DNA of 9,755 bases from DATFFO01 sp035250025. Its GTDB lineage: Bacteria; Actinomycetota; Acidimicrobiia; Spongiisociales; ZC4RG35. The notes beneath the pieces are model-generated. The model saw only the letters and a program-made list of their open reading frames with translations, ran no database searches and was not told where the DNA came from. Positions within the stretch are counted from its first letter, which is position 1. Each line of letters opens with the position of its first letter. The translations under genes were made by a program, and so were the position numbers. The stretch covers positions 1 through 9,755 of the forward strand of contig DATFFO010000165.1 of NCBI GenBank assembly GCA_035250025.1, read 5' to 3'. This document shows, in pieces, positions 1-5,546 of the stretch.

Positions 1-108
1 CACGCCCACCACCACGTCGGCTCCCGCCGCCCAGTAGGCGCGCTCGAGCGACAGCCCCGGAGAGTTCCCCTGGTTCGCCCGCCGCAGCCTGGGTACGACT
101 GCCGTCAT
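1..108 (-). CDS. rnhB: Ribonuclease HII, N-terminal fragment (gene runs off the left edge)
   Basis: Thirty-six codons are visible, starting at an ATG whose A is also the last base of the upstream gene's TGA (TGATG, one shared base), so the two genes are probably translationally coupled. The residues SLERAYWAAGADVVVGV match the usual start of RNase HII, where a short N-terminal helix leads into the first strand carrying the DExGRG metal-binding motif. The window ends just before that motif would appear. RNase HII cleaves RNA in RNA/DNA hybrids and removes single ribonucleotides misincorporated into DNA. The catalytic residues are not visible, so the call rests on the N-terminal pattern alone. 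Confidence 0.6.
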   Translation of the reverse strand, partial: MTAVVPRLRRANQGNSPGLSLERAYWAAGADVVVGV

Positions 109-611
109 CAGTTCACCCTCGGATCGATGGGCAAGGTCGCCCACATCGCCGGCGGTCCTCCGTGGCGGCGCAAGACCTGCGACCACAGGCTGTCGGGGAA
201 CGGAACCAGAACGTCGTCGGGCAGGGCATCCATCACGAGCCAGGCACCCTCCGCCAGTTCGCCCTCCAGTTGACCGGGACCCCACCCGGCCTGTCCGACG
301 AACAGACGTGCCCGGACTGCGCCCTCGGGTGGCTCTAGCTCCTCTGCCAGGCGCACTTTCCCACTGTCGACGACGAGCACGACTCCGCTGGTCGACGCCA
401 CCGGGCCGCCCCAGAAAATGATCGGGGGAGCGGCAAGAACCGAGCGCCATGCCGGGAGGTGCTCGACCGTGGGCTCCTCGGTTGGACGGTTGAGAACGAC
501 CCCGGCGGCGCCCTCGTCGGGCTCGTGGGCGTATAGGTAGACGACGGTATGGATGAAGTTCGGATCCGTGATGAGGGGCGTGGCGACGACGAGCCTGCCG
601 GCGAACGACAT
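108..611 (-). CDS. yqgE: YqgE/AlgH (UPF0301, DUF179) family protein
   Basis: This is a 167-residue protein of the YqgE/AlgH family, whose biochemical role is not settled; AlgH was named from alginate regulation in Pseudomonas. Family marks are FAGRLVVATPLITDPNF at residues 3-19, GVVLNRP at 37-43, FWGGPV at 66-71 and GQAGWGPGQLEGEL at 106-119. I chose the ATG at 611 because the family begins immediately before this FAG-LL-A-P block and because GAGG and GGGAG lie just upstream. An 18-codon extension to 665 is open, but it would run into the divergent plus-strand gene and has no family likeness. The downstream neighbour is the RNase HII fragment, joined by a one-base overlap. Confidence 0.9.
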   Translation of the reverse strand: MSFAGRLVVATPLITDPNFIHTVVYLYAHEPDEGAAGVVLNRPTEEPTVEHLPAWRSVLAAPPIIFWGGPVASTSGVVLVVDSGKVRLAEELEPPEGAVRARLFVGQAGWGPGQLEGELAEGAWLVMDALPDDVLVPFPDSLWSQVLRRHGGPPAMWATLPIDPRVN

Positions 612-616
612 CTCCC

Positions 617-622
617 TATCCT
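617..622 (+). promoter_or_regulatory. Possible -10 box (TATCCT) for the plus-strand EEP gene
   Basis: TATCCT fits the actinobacterial TANNNT -10 pattern and ends 8 bases before the GTG at 631. Transcription would then begin at or one base before the start codon, giving a leaderless message. No -35 box is evident. The site sits in the first bases upstream of the divergent yqgE start, so the two genes share almost no intergenic space. Confidence 0.3.
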
Positions 623-630
623 CGCATACA

Positions 631-1299
631 GTGGCGCAGGTCTTGTTGCGCATCCTCACAGCCAATCTCTACAACGGGTGTGCCGAGCCCGACGCCCTGG
701 GCAGAATCCTGGACGCCACCAACCCCGACGTGGTCGCCGCCCAGGAGATGGCGCCGTCGGCGGCGGCCGTCATCGGCGACAGGATGCCACACGGCCTCCT
801 CCTACCCGCGCTCGACAACACCGGCAGCGGCCTGGCGGCGGCGCGGCCCATGGAAGTCCGTCGTCACCGTCTCCCCCATCGCGACGCCCTCGTCGGGCAA
901 TACGCCCGGGACGGCGGGCGGATCGTCATCTGGTCGGTCCACCTCGCCAATCCGATCGACCGGCCACCTCCGTTCCGCCAGCGACGTAACCAGGTCAGGG
1001 CCCTCCAGGCCGCCGTCGACGACATCCCCGGCGAGGATGCGGTCGTTGTCGTGGGCGACCTCAACGCCACCCCTCTTTGGCCGGCGTATCGCCGCCTACT
1101 CCACAGTCTCGACGACGGTGTCGCCGAGTGGGCCGCCCGAGCCGGGGTCCGGCCCGAACGAACCTGGGCTCGTCGTCCTGGAGGTGTGCCGCTCCTGCGA
1201 ATCGACCATGCCCTCACCCGAGGGATCGAGGTTGAGCGTGCCGAGACGATCCTGGTCCCCGGATCCGACCATCGGGCCCTAGTCGTCGACCTCGCCTGA
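631..1299 (+). CDS. Endonuclease/exonuclease/phosphatase (EEP) family hydrolase
   Basis: This 222-residue protein (GTG start) has the full catalytic set of the EEP fold (DNase I, exonuclease III, sphingomyelinase). Visible are N12 in LTANLYNG, E39 in VVAAQEM, H104 in WSVHLAN, D143 and N145 in VVGDLNATP, D192 in RIDHAL, and D213-H214 in the terminal SDHRALVVDL. The family hydrolyses phosphodiester or phosphomonoester bonds using a divalent metal. Substrate cannot be told from sequence, since members act on nucleic acids, phosphoinositides and other phosphate esters. No signal peptide or membrane segment is seen, so it is probably cytoplasmic. GTG 631 is preferred; TTG 643 or 646 are alternatives, and ATG 553 would overlap the 5' end of yqgE. 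Its 3' end overlaps the convergent hydrolase by 21 bases. Confidence 0.85.
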   Translation: MAQVLLRILTANLYNGCAEPDALGRILDATNPDVVAAQEMAPSAAAVIGDRMPHGLLLPALDNTGSGLAAARPMEVRRHRLPHRDALVGQYARDGGRIVIWSVHLANPIDRPPPFRQRRNQVRALQAAVDDIPGEDAVVVVGDLNATPLWPAYRRLLHSLDDGVAEWAARAGVRPERTWARRPGGVPLLRIDHALTRGIEVERAETILVPGSDHRALVVDLA

Positions 1300-2115
1300 C
1301 CCCAGGCCGGCTCGGATCCACTCGGCGATTTCGGAGACGATGGCGGGGCCCTCTGGCTCGTTCAGCAGCTCATGACGCAGAGTCGGATAGAGGCGGCGTT
1401 GGACTGTCGGCAACTGACCGAGTTCCACCGTCGCCGTCGGTGGCACGATCGTGTCGAGGCCCCCGTGGATCACCAGCGTCGGCATCTCCAGCCCGGTGAC
1501 GGCCGACCGGGTGCGTTCCATGGCGGCAAAGAGAGCTGCCCCGAGGCGGGTGCAGGTGGCCGTCAGCACAAGCGGATCGGCGAAGTACGACGCCCCGACC
1601 GCTGGGTCACGGGATAGCTGCTCGCCCTTCAAGGCATTGGGGATTCTGAGCCGGGGCACCAGCCTTCCCAGTATCGGCGCCGCCGCCCTCTGCCACGCTG
1701 CTCCTCCCTCCAGGCCAGGAGCGCTGAGCACGAGGAGGTCCGGACCGGGCCGCTCGGAGAGGACGTATTCGAGGGCGAGCAGCCCGCCCATCGAGTGGCC
1801 CATCAGGACGGTTGGCCGGCCGGTCTGGCGAGCTTCCTCGACGAGCACCTGGATTTGATCGAGGAAATGGGCCCAATCCGCGACGTCGCCGCGTCGCCCA
1901 CCGGTGGCTCCGAACCCGATCAGATCGGCGGACGTGACCCCGAACCCGGCTTCTGCCAGCAGGTTTCCGGTGCGCTCATAGCGGCCGCTGTGTTCGGCGA
2001 TCCCGTGGACCAGCACGATCTCGGCAACGGGATCGTCTTCTGGCCCCCACCGACGCACCAACTGAGATCCGACGACCGGGTGACGACGGGGCTCGGCGAC
2101 GCTGGTGACCGGCAT
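1279..2115 (-). CDS. Alpha/beta hydrolase, monoacylglycerol lipase-like (Hydrolase_4 / serine aminopeptidase S33 group)
   Basis: This is a 278-residue alpha/beta hydrolase. The oxyanion region is VLVHGIAEHSGRY (35-47), the nucleophile elbow is GHSMGG with Ser108, the acid is Asp221 in HGGLD, and the histidine is His248 in LRHELLNE. The HELLNE context and the HG-aEHSgRY block are characteristic of the monoglyceride lipase/lysophospholipase branch, so a lipid ester is the likeliest substrate. A variable lid region spans roughly 133-200. There is no signal peptide. It is the last gene of the MerR-nuclease-gcvT operon, 9 bases after the preceding stop, with only a weak ribosome site (AGAG). Its stop lies inside the convergent EEP gene, so no separate terminator fits between them. 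Confidence 0.87.
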   Translation of the reverse strand: MPVTSVAEPRRHPVVGSQLVRRWGPEDDPVAEIVLVHGIAEHSGRYERTGNLLAEAGFGVTSADLIGFGATGGRRGDVADWAHFLDQIQVLVEEARQTGRPTVLMGHSMGGLLALEYVLSERPGPDLLVLSAPGLEGGAAWQRAAAPILGRLVPRLRIPNALKGEQLSRDPAVGASYFADPLVLTATCTRLGAALFAAMERTRSAVTGLEMPTLVIHGGLDTIVPPTATVELGQLPTVQRRLYPTLRHELLNEPEGPAIVSEIAEWIRAGLGSGEVDD

Positions 2116-2124
2116 TCTCGAACT

Positions 2125-2697
2125 CTAGGACCGTTCCACCAAAGCTTCACGCAGCTGCGACGCCACGGTTGTCAGGTCTTCGTCCGAGTGCTCGGGTCGC
2201 ACCACCACCGCCAACCCGCCGGCCAAACCTGCCAGAGGGCGCATACCTGCCACCACGGGCGCACATCGAGCCAACACATCCATCGTCTCCATGGGAGTGA
2301 TGAAGGCGACCGTCCGTCCTCGGGGGTGGGCGAGAAGCCTGATCCCGGCGACCTGGTCGATCATTTTGGCCAGCCGCCCCGCCGCTTCCAGGAGCCGGCG
2401 GCCATCCCCCGTCGGGACCGGACGCTCGAGAGGGCGGTGCATCCGATCGACCCAGCCGACGACATCGGCCGGGAGGGGCAGAAGCCCGGTGATGAGTGGA
2501 TCCGCTTCGACCACGCAGGGCACGGCAGGAAACGTCTCCTCGACCTGGCCCCAGCGGTTGGGTTGGGGCACGACCGGTGGCCGACTCTGGCGCGGCTGCA
2601 GCCACGTTGTTCGACCCCCCACCATGAGGCGGTCGGAAATCGGCAGGGCCGCCCAGTCACGCGGGTCGATCTCCTCGCCGACGTGGACCCGTCTCAC
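2125..2697 (-). CDS. Unrecognised 190-residue protein; C-terminal half resembles the small domain of fold-type I PLP enzymes
   Basis: The GTG start overlaps the gcvT stop as GTGA, so the gene is almost certainly co-translated with gcvT. The same frame stays open to 3165, but that part is antiphase to gcvT and is rejected. I cannot assign a family. The first 75 residues are rich in Pro, Arg and Trp. From about residue 95 a helix (RRLLEAAGRLAKMIDQVAG) leads to short strands (IRLLAHPRGRTVAFITP), then PLAGLAGGLAVVVRP and a closing helix HSDEDLTTVASQLREAL. That order resembles the C-terminal small domain of aminotransferase-like PLP enzymes. The large domain and the Schiff-base lysine motif are absent. 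Operon position suggests a link to glycine or one-carbon metabolism, but this is only inferred. Confidence 0.75.
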   Translation of the reverse strand: MRRVHVGEEIDPRDWAALPISDRLMVGGRTTWLQPRQSRPPVVPQPNRWGQVEETFPAVPCVVEADPLITGLLPLPADVVGWVDRMHRPLERPVPTGDGRRLLEAAGRLAKMIDQVAGIRLLAHPRGRTVAFITPMETMDVLARCAPVVAGMRPLAGLAGGLAVVVRPEHSDEDLTTVASQLREALVERS

Positions 2698-3725
2698 CGA
2701 TAGAAGGGAGGGTCCTCGAACACCGCCGGCACCCATTTTCCCCGGATCTCGACTGCTCCCTCGGCGCCCATCTCGACCGGCGGGGTCATGTAGGCCAAGG
2801 CAATTCCCCTGTCGAGCATGGGGCTGATGTTGCCCGAGGTGACCGTCCCCGTGGAATCTCCACTGCGAACGGAGTAGCCGTGGCGGGGCACTCCTCGATC
2901 CTGGAGAATCAGGCCCGAGAGCCGCCGCTCGACTCCCCGGTCGCGTTGCGCCTCGAGGGCGGGTTTGCCGGTGAAGTCGTGCTCCCAGTCGACCGCGAAC
3001 TCGAGTCCGGCCTCGAGTGGCGTGGTGCTGCGATCGATGTCCGAGCCCCAGAGGAGTAGGCCGGCTTCCAGACGCAGGGTGTCGCGGGCGCCCAGACCGC
3101 AGGCCACAGCGCCGGCGGCGAGCAGGTTCTCGAACACTCCGTCGGCCTCGCCGGCCGCCACGCACACCTCACCACCCTTTTCTCCCGTATAGCCGGTGCC
3201 GGCCAGGCGAACGGACCCCGCTTCCGCGGTGCGGAAGCGGCCCGGGGCGGACCCGAACACCTCCTCCAGGAGCTGGGGGGCGTCCGGTCCCTGGACCGCC
3301 ATCAGCGCGGTCGTGGGCCGCAGGTCGGCAACCGTCACGTCCGGTCCGGTCGCCTCGATGGCGGCACGGACCGTGTCGGAGTTGGCCGCATTGGGCAGGA
3401 CCCAATAGTCGTCCTCTTGCCAGCGCCACACCACGATGTCGTCGATGATTCCCCCGGCCTCATCGAGCAGCATCGTGTAGTGGGTGCGGCCCGGCTCCAG
3501 GCCAGCAGCGTCGTTGGTGAAGATTTTCAGCGCCGAGATGGCCCCAGGACCCAAAACGGAGAGCCGCCCGAGATGGGAAACGTCGAACACGCCGACTGAC
3601 TGGCGCACCGTCCGGTGCTCACCGAGGACGGACCCGTACTGGAGCGGCATCTCCCAGCCACCGAAGTCCACAAAACGGGCCCCGAGCCGGGCATTGGCGT
3701 TGTGGAGCGGCGACCGGCCCGTCAA
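2694..3725 (-). CDS. gcvT: Aminomethyltransferase, T-protein of the glycine cleavage system
   Basis: GcvT takes the aminomethyl group from lipoyl-GcvH and passes the methylene to tetrahydrofolate, releasing ammonia. At 343 residues the protein is slightly short for the family. Visible blocks are FVDFGGWEMPLQY (18-30), FDVSHLGR (47-54), GGIIDDIVVW (91-100, region of the catalytic aspartate), TGYTGEKGGEV (177-187), GLGARDTLRLEAGLLLWGSD (210-229) and TSGNISPML (296-304). The usual TGYTGEDGxE appears here as TGYTGEKGGE. The start is a TTG overlapping the upstream stop as TTGA; no other start codon is placed sensibly, and the N-terminus (SPLHNANARLGARFVDFGGW) has the usual length. The gene lies third in the MerR operon, away from gcvH at 8327-8695. 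No gcvP is in the window. Confidence 0.93.
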   Translation of the reverse strand: MTGRSPLHNANARLGARFVDFGGWEMPLQYGSVLGEHRTVRQSVGVFDVSHLGRLSVLGPGAISALKIFTNDAAGLEPGRTHYTMLLDEAGGIIDDIVVWRWQEDDYWVLPNAANSDTVRAAIEATGPDVTVADLRPTTALMAVQGPDAPQLLEEVFGSAPGRFRTAEAGSVRLAGTGYTGEKGGEVCVAAGEADGVFENLLAAGAVACGLGARDTLRLEAGLLLWGSDIDRSTTPLEAGLEFAVDWEHDFTGKPALEAQRDRGVERRLSGLILQDRGVPRHGYSVRSGDSTGTVTSGNISPMLDRGIALAYMTPPVEMGAEGAVEIRGKWVPAVFEDPPFYR

Positions 3726-4159
3726 CCCGCCCGGCTTCCGCGGTCGTCGAGCCTGGTCACGACCGGCTTGCCGGGGATGCGCGAGAGAGCCGGGAACTCG
3801 TCGAGATGCGAGGGCGTCTCCAGCCCGTACTTGGCCACCAGCTGGAAGTAATCGCGTTGATAGAGCACCTTGCAGGTGACATCCGGATACAGCTCACGCA
3901 GGAGGCGCACCTTGCGGTTCTTCTTCGTGACCAGCTTCTGGTTCATGGTGGTGATCTCGATGTAGAGATCGTCGTCGGGCAGGTAGAAGTCGGGGGTGAA
4001 GAACTGGGACGGATCGCCCTCCCGGTCCCAGGCAATGGGAAATGACCGGGGCTCGTAGTCCCAGGGGATCCCGTAGAAGTCGAGGAGGACGGCGAACTGG
4101 CGCTCGCTGTTGTGGGCGAAAGCGACCTCGGCCGCCCGGAGCTGCTGCCGCTCGCTCAG
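3722..4159 (-). CDS. PD-(D/E)XK nuclease-like protein with apparent CTG start codon
   Basis: The frame is open from just after a stop at 4208-4210 and encodes a coherent 145-residue protein from CTG 4159. There is no ATG, GTG or TTG until ATG 3946 (codon 72), and starting there would discard half the domain. The N-terminal half reads like a small restriction-endonuclease fold: NSERQFAVLLDFYGIPWDYE (17-36) with helix glutamate E19, then FFTPDFYLP (53-61) with the PD pair at 56-57, then LYIEIT (65-70) with E68. The third motif is E-x-T rather than E-x-K; lysines follow at 75, 79 and 80. CTG overlaps the merR stop as CTGA, like the TTGA and GTGA junctions downstream, and AAGG lies 10 bases upstream. 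I recall similar proteins next to this MerR in actinobacteria. DNA or RNA cleavage is not demonstrated, and a sequencing error at the start base is possible. Confidence 0.78.
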   Translation of the reverse strand: MSERQQLRAAEVAFAHNSERQFAVLLDFYGIPWDYEPRSFPIAWDREGDPSQFFTPDFYLPDDDLYIEITTMNQKLVTKKNRKVRLLRELYPDVTCKVLYQRDYFQLVAKYGLETPSHLDEFPALSRIPGKPVVTRLDDRGSRAG

Positions 4160-4677
4160 TTGGCGCCGGCCTTCATGGCAACGCCGGGGGTGGCCCCGGT
4201 TACCGAGTCAGCCTCGTCGTCAGGAAACAGTTGATGGATGGCACCGGCCACTTCGTCCTGCACCGGGCCGATGGCGATGCCGAACACGCCCTGGCCCCGG
4301 CGGAAGACGTCGACGACTTCGTCGGCGCTGGTGGCGGCGTAGATGGTCTGGCCATCGGACAGCAGGGTGACGTCGGCCAGGGGCCGGTCGCTGGCGAGTT
4401 GCTGGCGGAGGATCTCGACAGCCGAGCGGATCTTCTTCAGCGACATCCCGGCGTCGAGGAGCCGCTTGATGACCTTGAGCTGGACGACGTCTGTGAAAGA
4501 GTAGAGACGCTGGGATCCCGAGCCCTGGGCCTTGCGGAGCGAGGGGGCGAGGAGCCCGGTGCGGGCCCAGTAGTCGAGCTGGCGGTAGGTGATATCGACC
4601 AGCGAGCAAACCTGAGGCGCCCGGTAGCCCGATGTCACCGAGTCTGTGGCTTGAGTTGAGGTTGCGTCTTCCACCAT
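4156..4677 (-). CDS. MerR-family transcriptional regulator (Rv1830-like)
   Basis: This is a 173-residue MerR-type DNA-binding protein. The winged helix-turn-helix spans roughly 17-90, with YRAPQVCSLVDITYRQLDYW, then TGLLAPS, QRLYSFTDVVQLKVIKRLLD and GMSLKKIRSAVEILRQQL. The C-terminal 80 residues form a domain I cannot match to a known ligand. In position and type it corresponds to the second MerR gene (Rv1830) of the mycobacterial gcvH-garA-MerR-nuclease-MerR cluster. I chose ATG 4677 because GAGGAG lies 3 bases upstream. GTG 4728 would add 17 low-complexity residues and lacks a ribosome site, but cannot be excluded; GTG 4674 is also possible. It heads the five-gene operon and may autoregulate it, since a strong promoter sits directly upstream. 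Confidence 0.88.
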   Translation of the reverse strand: MVEDATSTQATDSVTSGYRAPQVCSLVDITYRQLDYWARTGLLAPSLRKAQGSGSQRLYSFTDVVQLKVIKRLLDAGMSLKKIRSAVEILRQQLASDRPLADVTLLSDGQTIYAATSADEVVDVFRRGQGVFGIAIGPVQDEVAGAIHQLFPDDEADSVTGATPGVAMKAGAN

Positions 4678-4680
4678 CTT

Positions 4681-4686
4681 CTCCTC
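4681..4686 (-). promoter_or_regulatory. Ribosome binding site GAGGAG deciding the merR start
   Basis: On the minus strand GAGGAG is followed by AAG, then ATG GTG. It is the only strong Shine-Dalgarno match near the 5' end of this gene and favours ATG 4677 (3-base gap) or GTG 4674 (6-base gap) over the upstream GTG at 4728. Confidence 0.65.
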
Positions 4687-4768
4687 GGATGACTCGCCTG
4701 CGGAGGAGCCGCCGGCCGGGCTTGTCACCCGGAGTTGCTTACAGCAGCGTAATTCCGAGTGTGAAAGA

Positions 4769-4798
4769 AACCTACCCGGCGACCTGCCGAGTTGTCAA
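4769..4798 (-). promoter_or_regulatory. Promoter TTGACA-N18-TAGGTT for the merR operon
   Basis: Reading the minus strand, a perfect -35 hexamer TTGACA (4798-4793) is followed after 18 bases by TAGGTT (4774-4769), which fits the TANNNT -10 pattern. The expected start is near 4762, leaving a leader of about 85 bases before ATG 4677. The -35 is embedded in an imperfect inverted repeat, GTTGT-TG-ACAAC on the minus strand (4791-4802), which could be an operator. This is the only promoter in the window with a full consensus -35. Confidence 0.6.
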
Positions 4799-4803
4799 CA
4801 ACC

Positions 4804-4812
4804 TGTGGAAAA
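4804..4812 (-). other. DnaA-box-like 9-mer TTTTCCACA
   Basis: The minus strand reads TTTTCCACA, which fits the relaxed DnaA box TTWTNCACA and differs from the canonical TTATCCACA at one position. It lies 5 bases upstream of the -35 hexamer of the merR operon. A single box can occur by chance, so this is only a note of a possible DnaA contact. Confidence 0.25.
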
Positions 4813-4856
4813 CTTACCCCGGATCTCCCCGCCGAACCCAGGGTCCCCACTGCGGA

Positions 4857-4880
4857 AACCGCGGTCCGTGGCCCGCGGTT
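4857..4880 (-). terminator. Stem-loop after the bifunctional nuclease gene
   Basis: AACCGCGG (4857-4864) and CCGCGGTT (4873-4880) form a perfect 8-base-pair stem with an 8-base loop. It begins 14 bases after the stop codon of the gene at 4895-5407, on that gene's strand. Only three T residues follow, so it may be a GC-rich actinobacterial terminator or a transcript-stabilising hairpin rather than a classical intrinsic terminator. The rest of 4678-4894 holds the merR promoter and no gene that I can see. Confidence 0.4.
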
Positions 4881-4894
4881 CGCCAGCGGCCCGG

Positions 4895-5407
4895 TCAGTC
4901 GTCGGCGCCGGGCTCACCTTCGCCCAGGAAGTCCTCGATCGTGGCGTCCTCCAGAAACTCCCGGAAGCGCTCGATCTGCTGCTCCTCGGATTCCTCCTGG
5001 ATCTCGATGCCGGCCTCCTCCAGCACCTCCGGCGCCGCAAAGACGGGCGACCCCGTCCTCACCGCCAGGGCGATGGAGTCGGACGGGCGAGCCGAGATGT
5101 GCACTTCCTCCCCGCCCGTCGCCAGCACCAGGTCGGCGTAGAAGACGCTGTCACGCATCTCGGAGACGACGACGCGATCGACCGTGGCGGATAGGCCGTC
5201 CACGACCAGCGCCAGCAGGTCATGGGTGAGGGGTCGAGGAGGTTCGACCCCTTCGATGGCGGCGGCGATGGCGGTCGCCTCCGAAGCTCCGATCCAAATC
5301 GGGAGGTAGCGCGCGCCCGACTGCTCGCGCAGGAGCACGATCGGAGTGTTGGACGGCAGTTCCACCCGCACTCCGACAACCGTCATCGCGATGGCGTCGG
5401 CCGGCAT
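4895..5407 (-). CDS. Bifunctional nuclease family protein (DUF151/BFN)
   Basis: This 170-residue protein carries the BFN (DUF151) domain known from Rv1829 and plant bifunctional nucleases, for which DNase and RNase activities have been reported. Family blocks are VVGVRVELPSNTPIVLLRE (10-28), RYLPIWIGASEATAIA (33-48), GVEPPRPLTHDLL (53-65), FYADLVL (89-95) and ISARPSDSIALAVRTGSPVF (104-123). The last 45 residues are very acidic (EESEEQQ, EGEPGADD), as often follows this domain. I chose ATG 5407, which lies 7 bases after an extended -10 box and could be leaderless. ATG 5386 and GTG 5503 are alternatives, but the latter adds a non-conserved N-terminus. A stem-loop follows the gene, so it is probably transcribed alone. 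Confidence 0.88.
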   Translation of the reverse strand: MPADAIAMTVVGVRVELPSNTPIVLLREQSGARYLPIWIGASEATAIAAAIEGVEPPRPLTHDLLALVVDGLSATVDRVVVSEMRDSVFYADLVLATGGEEVHISARPSDSIALAVRTGSPVFAAPEVLEEAGIEIQEESEEQQIERFREFLEDATIEDFLGEGEPGADD

Positions 5408-5414
5408 CCCGCTG

Positions 5415-5423
5415 AGGTTATCA
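5415..5423 (-). promoter_or_regulatory. Extended -10 box TGATAACCT upstream of the bifunctional nuclease gene
   Basis: The minus strand reads TGATAACCT, an exact TGN-TANNNT extended -10, ending 7 bases before ATG 5407. That spacing would place the transcription start at the A of the ATG, a leaderless arrangement common in actinobacteria. No -35 consensus is present. The remainder of 5424-5546 shows no gene or clear hairpin. Confidence 0.45.
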
Positions 5424-5546
5424 GCGACGAGGGCAATGCCAGGACCCTCGTAGAGAGTGTCGACATTCGCTCCAGCATTGAGCACAAGTCGTCTCCCAGA
5501 CACTCTGGCGGACGAGAGGTCCTGCTTCCGCTTTCATCAACACCGT

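Noticed and set aside
1795..2703. A 302-codon plus-strand open frame opposite the hydrolase and the 190-residue gene
   Set aside because: It spans the junction of two well-supported minus-strand genes, has repeated low-complexity His/Arg/Gln composition and no recognisable domain. It is a mirror frame expected in high-GC DNA.
2698..3165. N-terminal extension of the 190-residue gene to 3165
   Set aside because: The extension is gcvT read in the wrong frame, and the GTGA overlap at 2697 gives a natural start.
3722..3946. A separate 74-residue protein starting at ATG 3946
   Set aside because: The same frame continues upstream into a coherent nuclease-like domain containing the PD pair and E68, so the ATG is internal to a longer gene.
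4042..4659. A 205-codon plus-strand open frame opposite merR and the nuclease-like gene
   Set aside because: It is opposite a clear MerR domain and is rich in Gly, Arg and Val without motifs; it is a shadow frame.
4647..4662. CTTGAGT-like heptamer suggesting an HspR (HAIR) operator
   Set aside because: Only one half-site is present, it lies within the merR coding region, and no matching ACTCAAG half follows at the required spacing.
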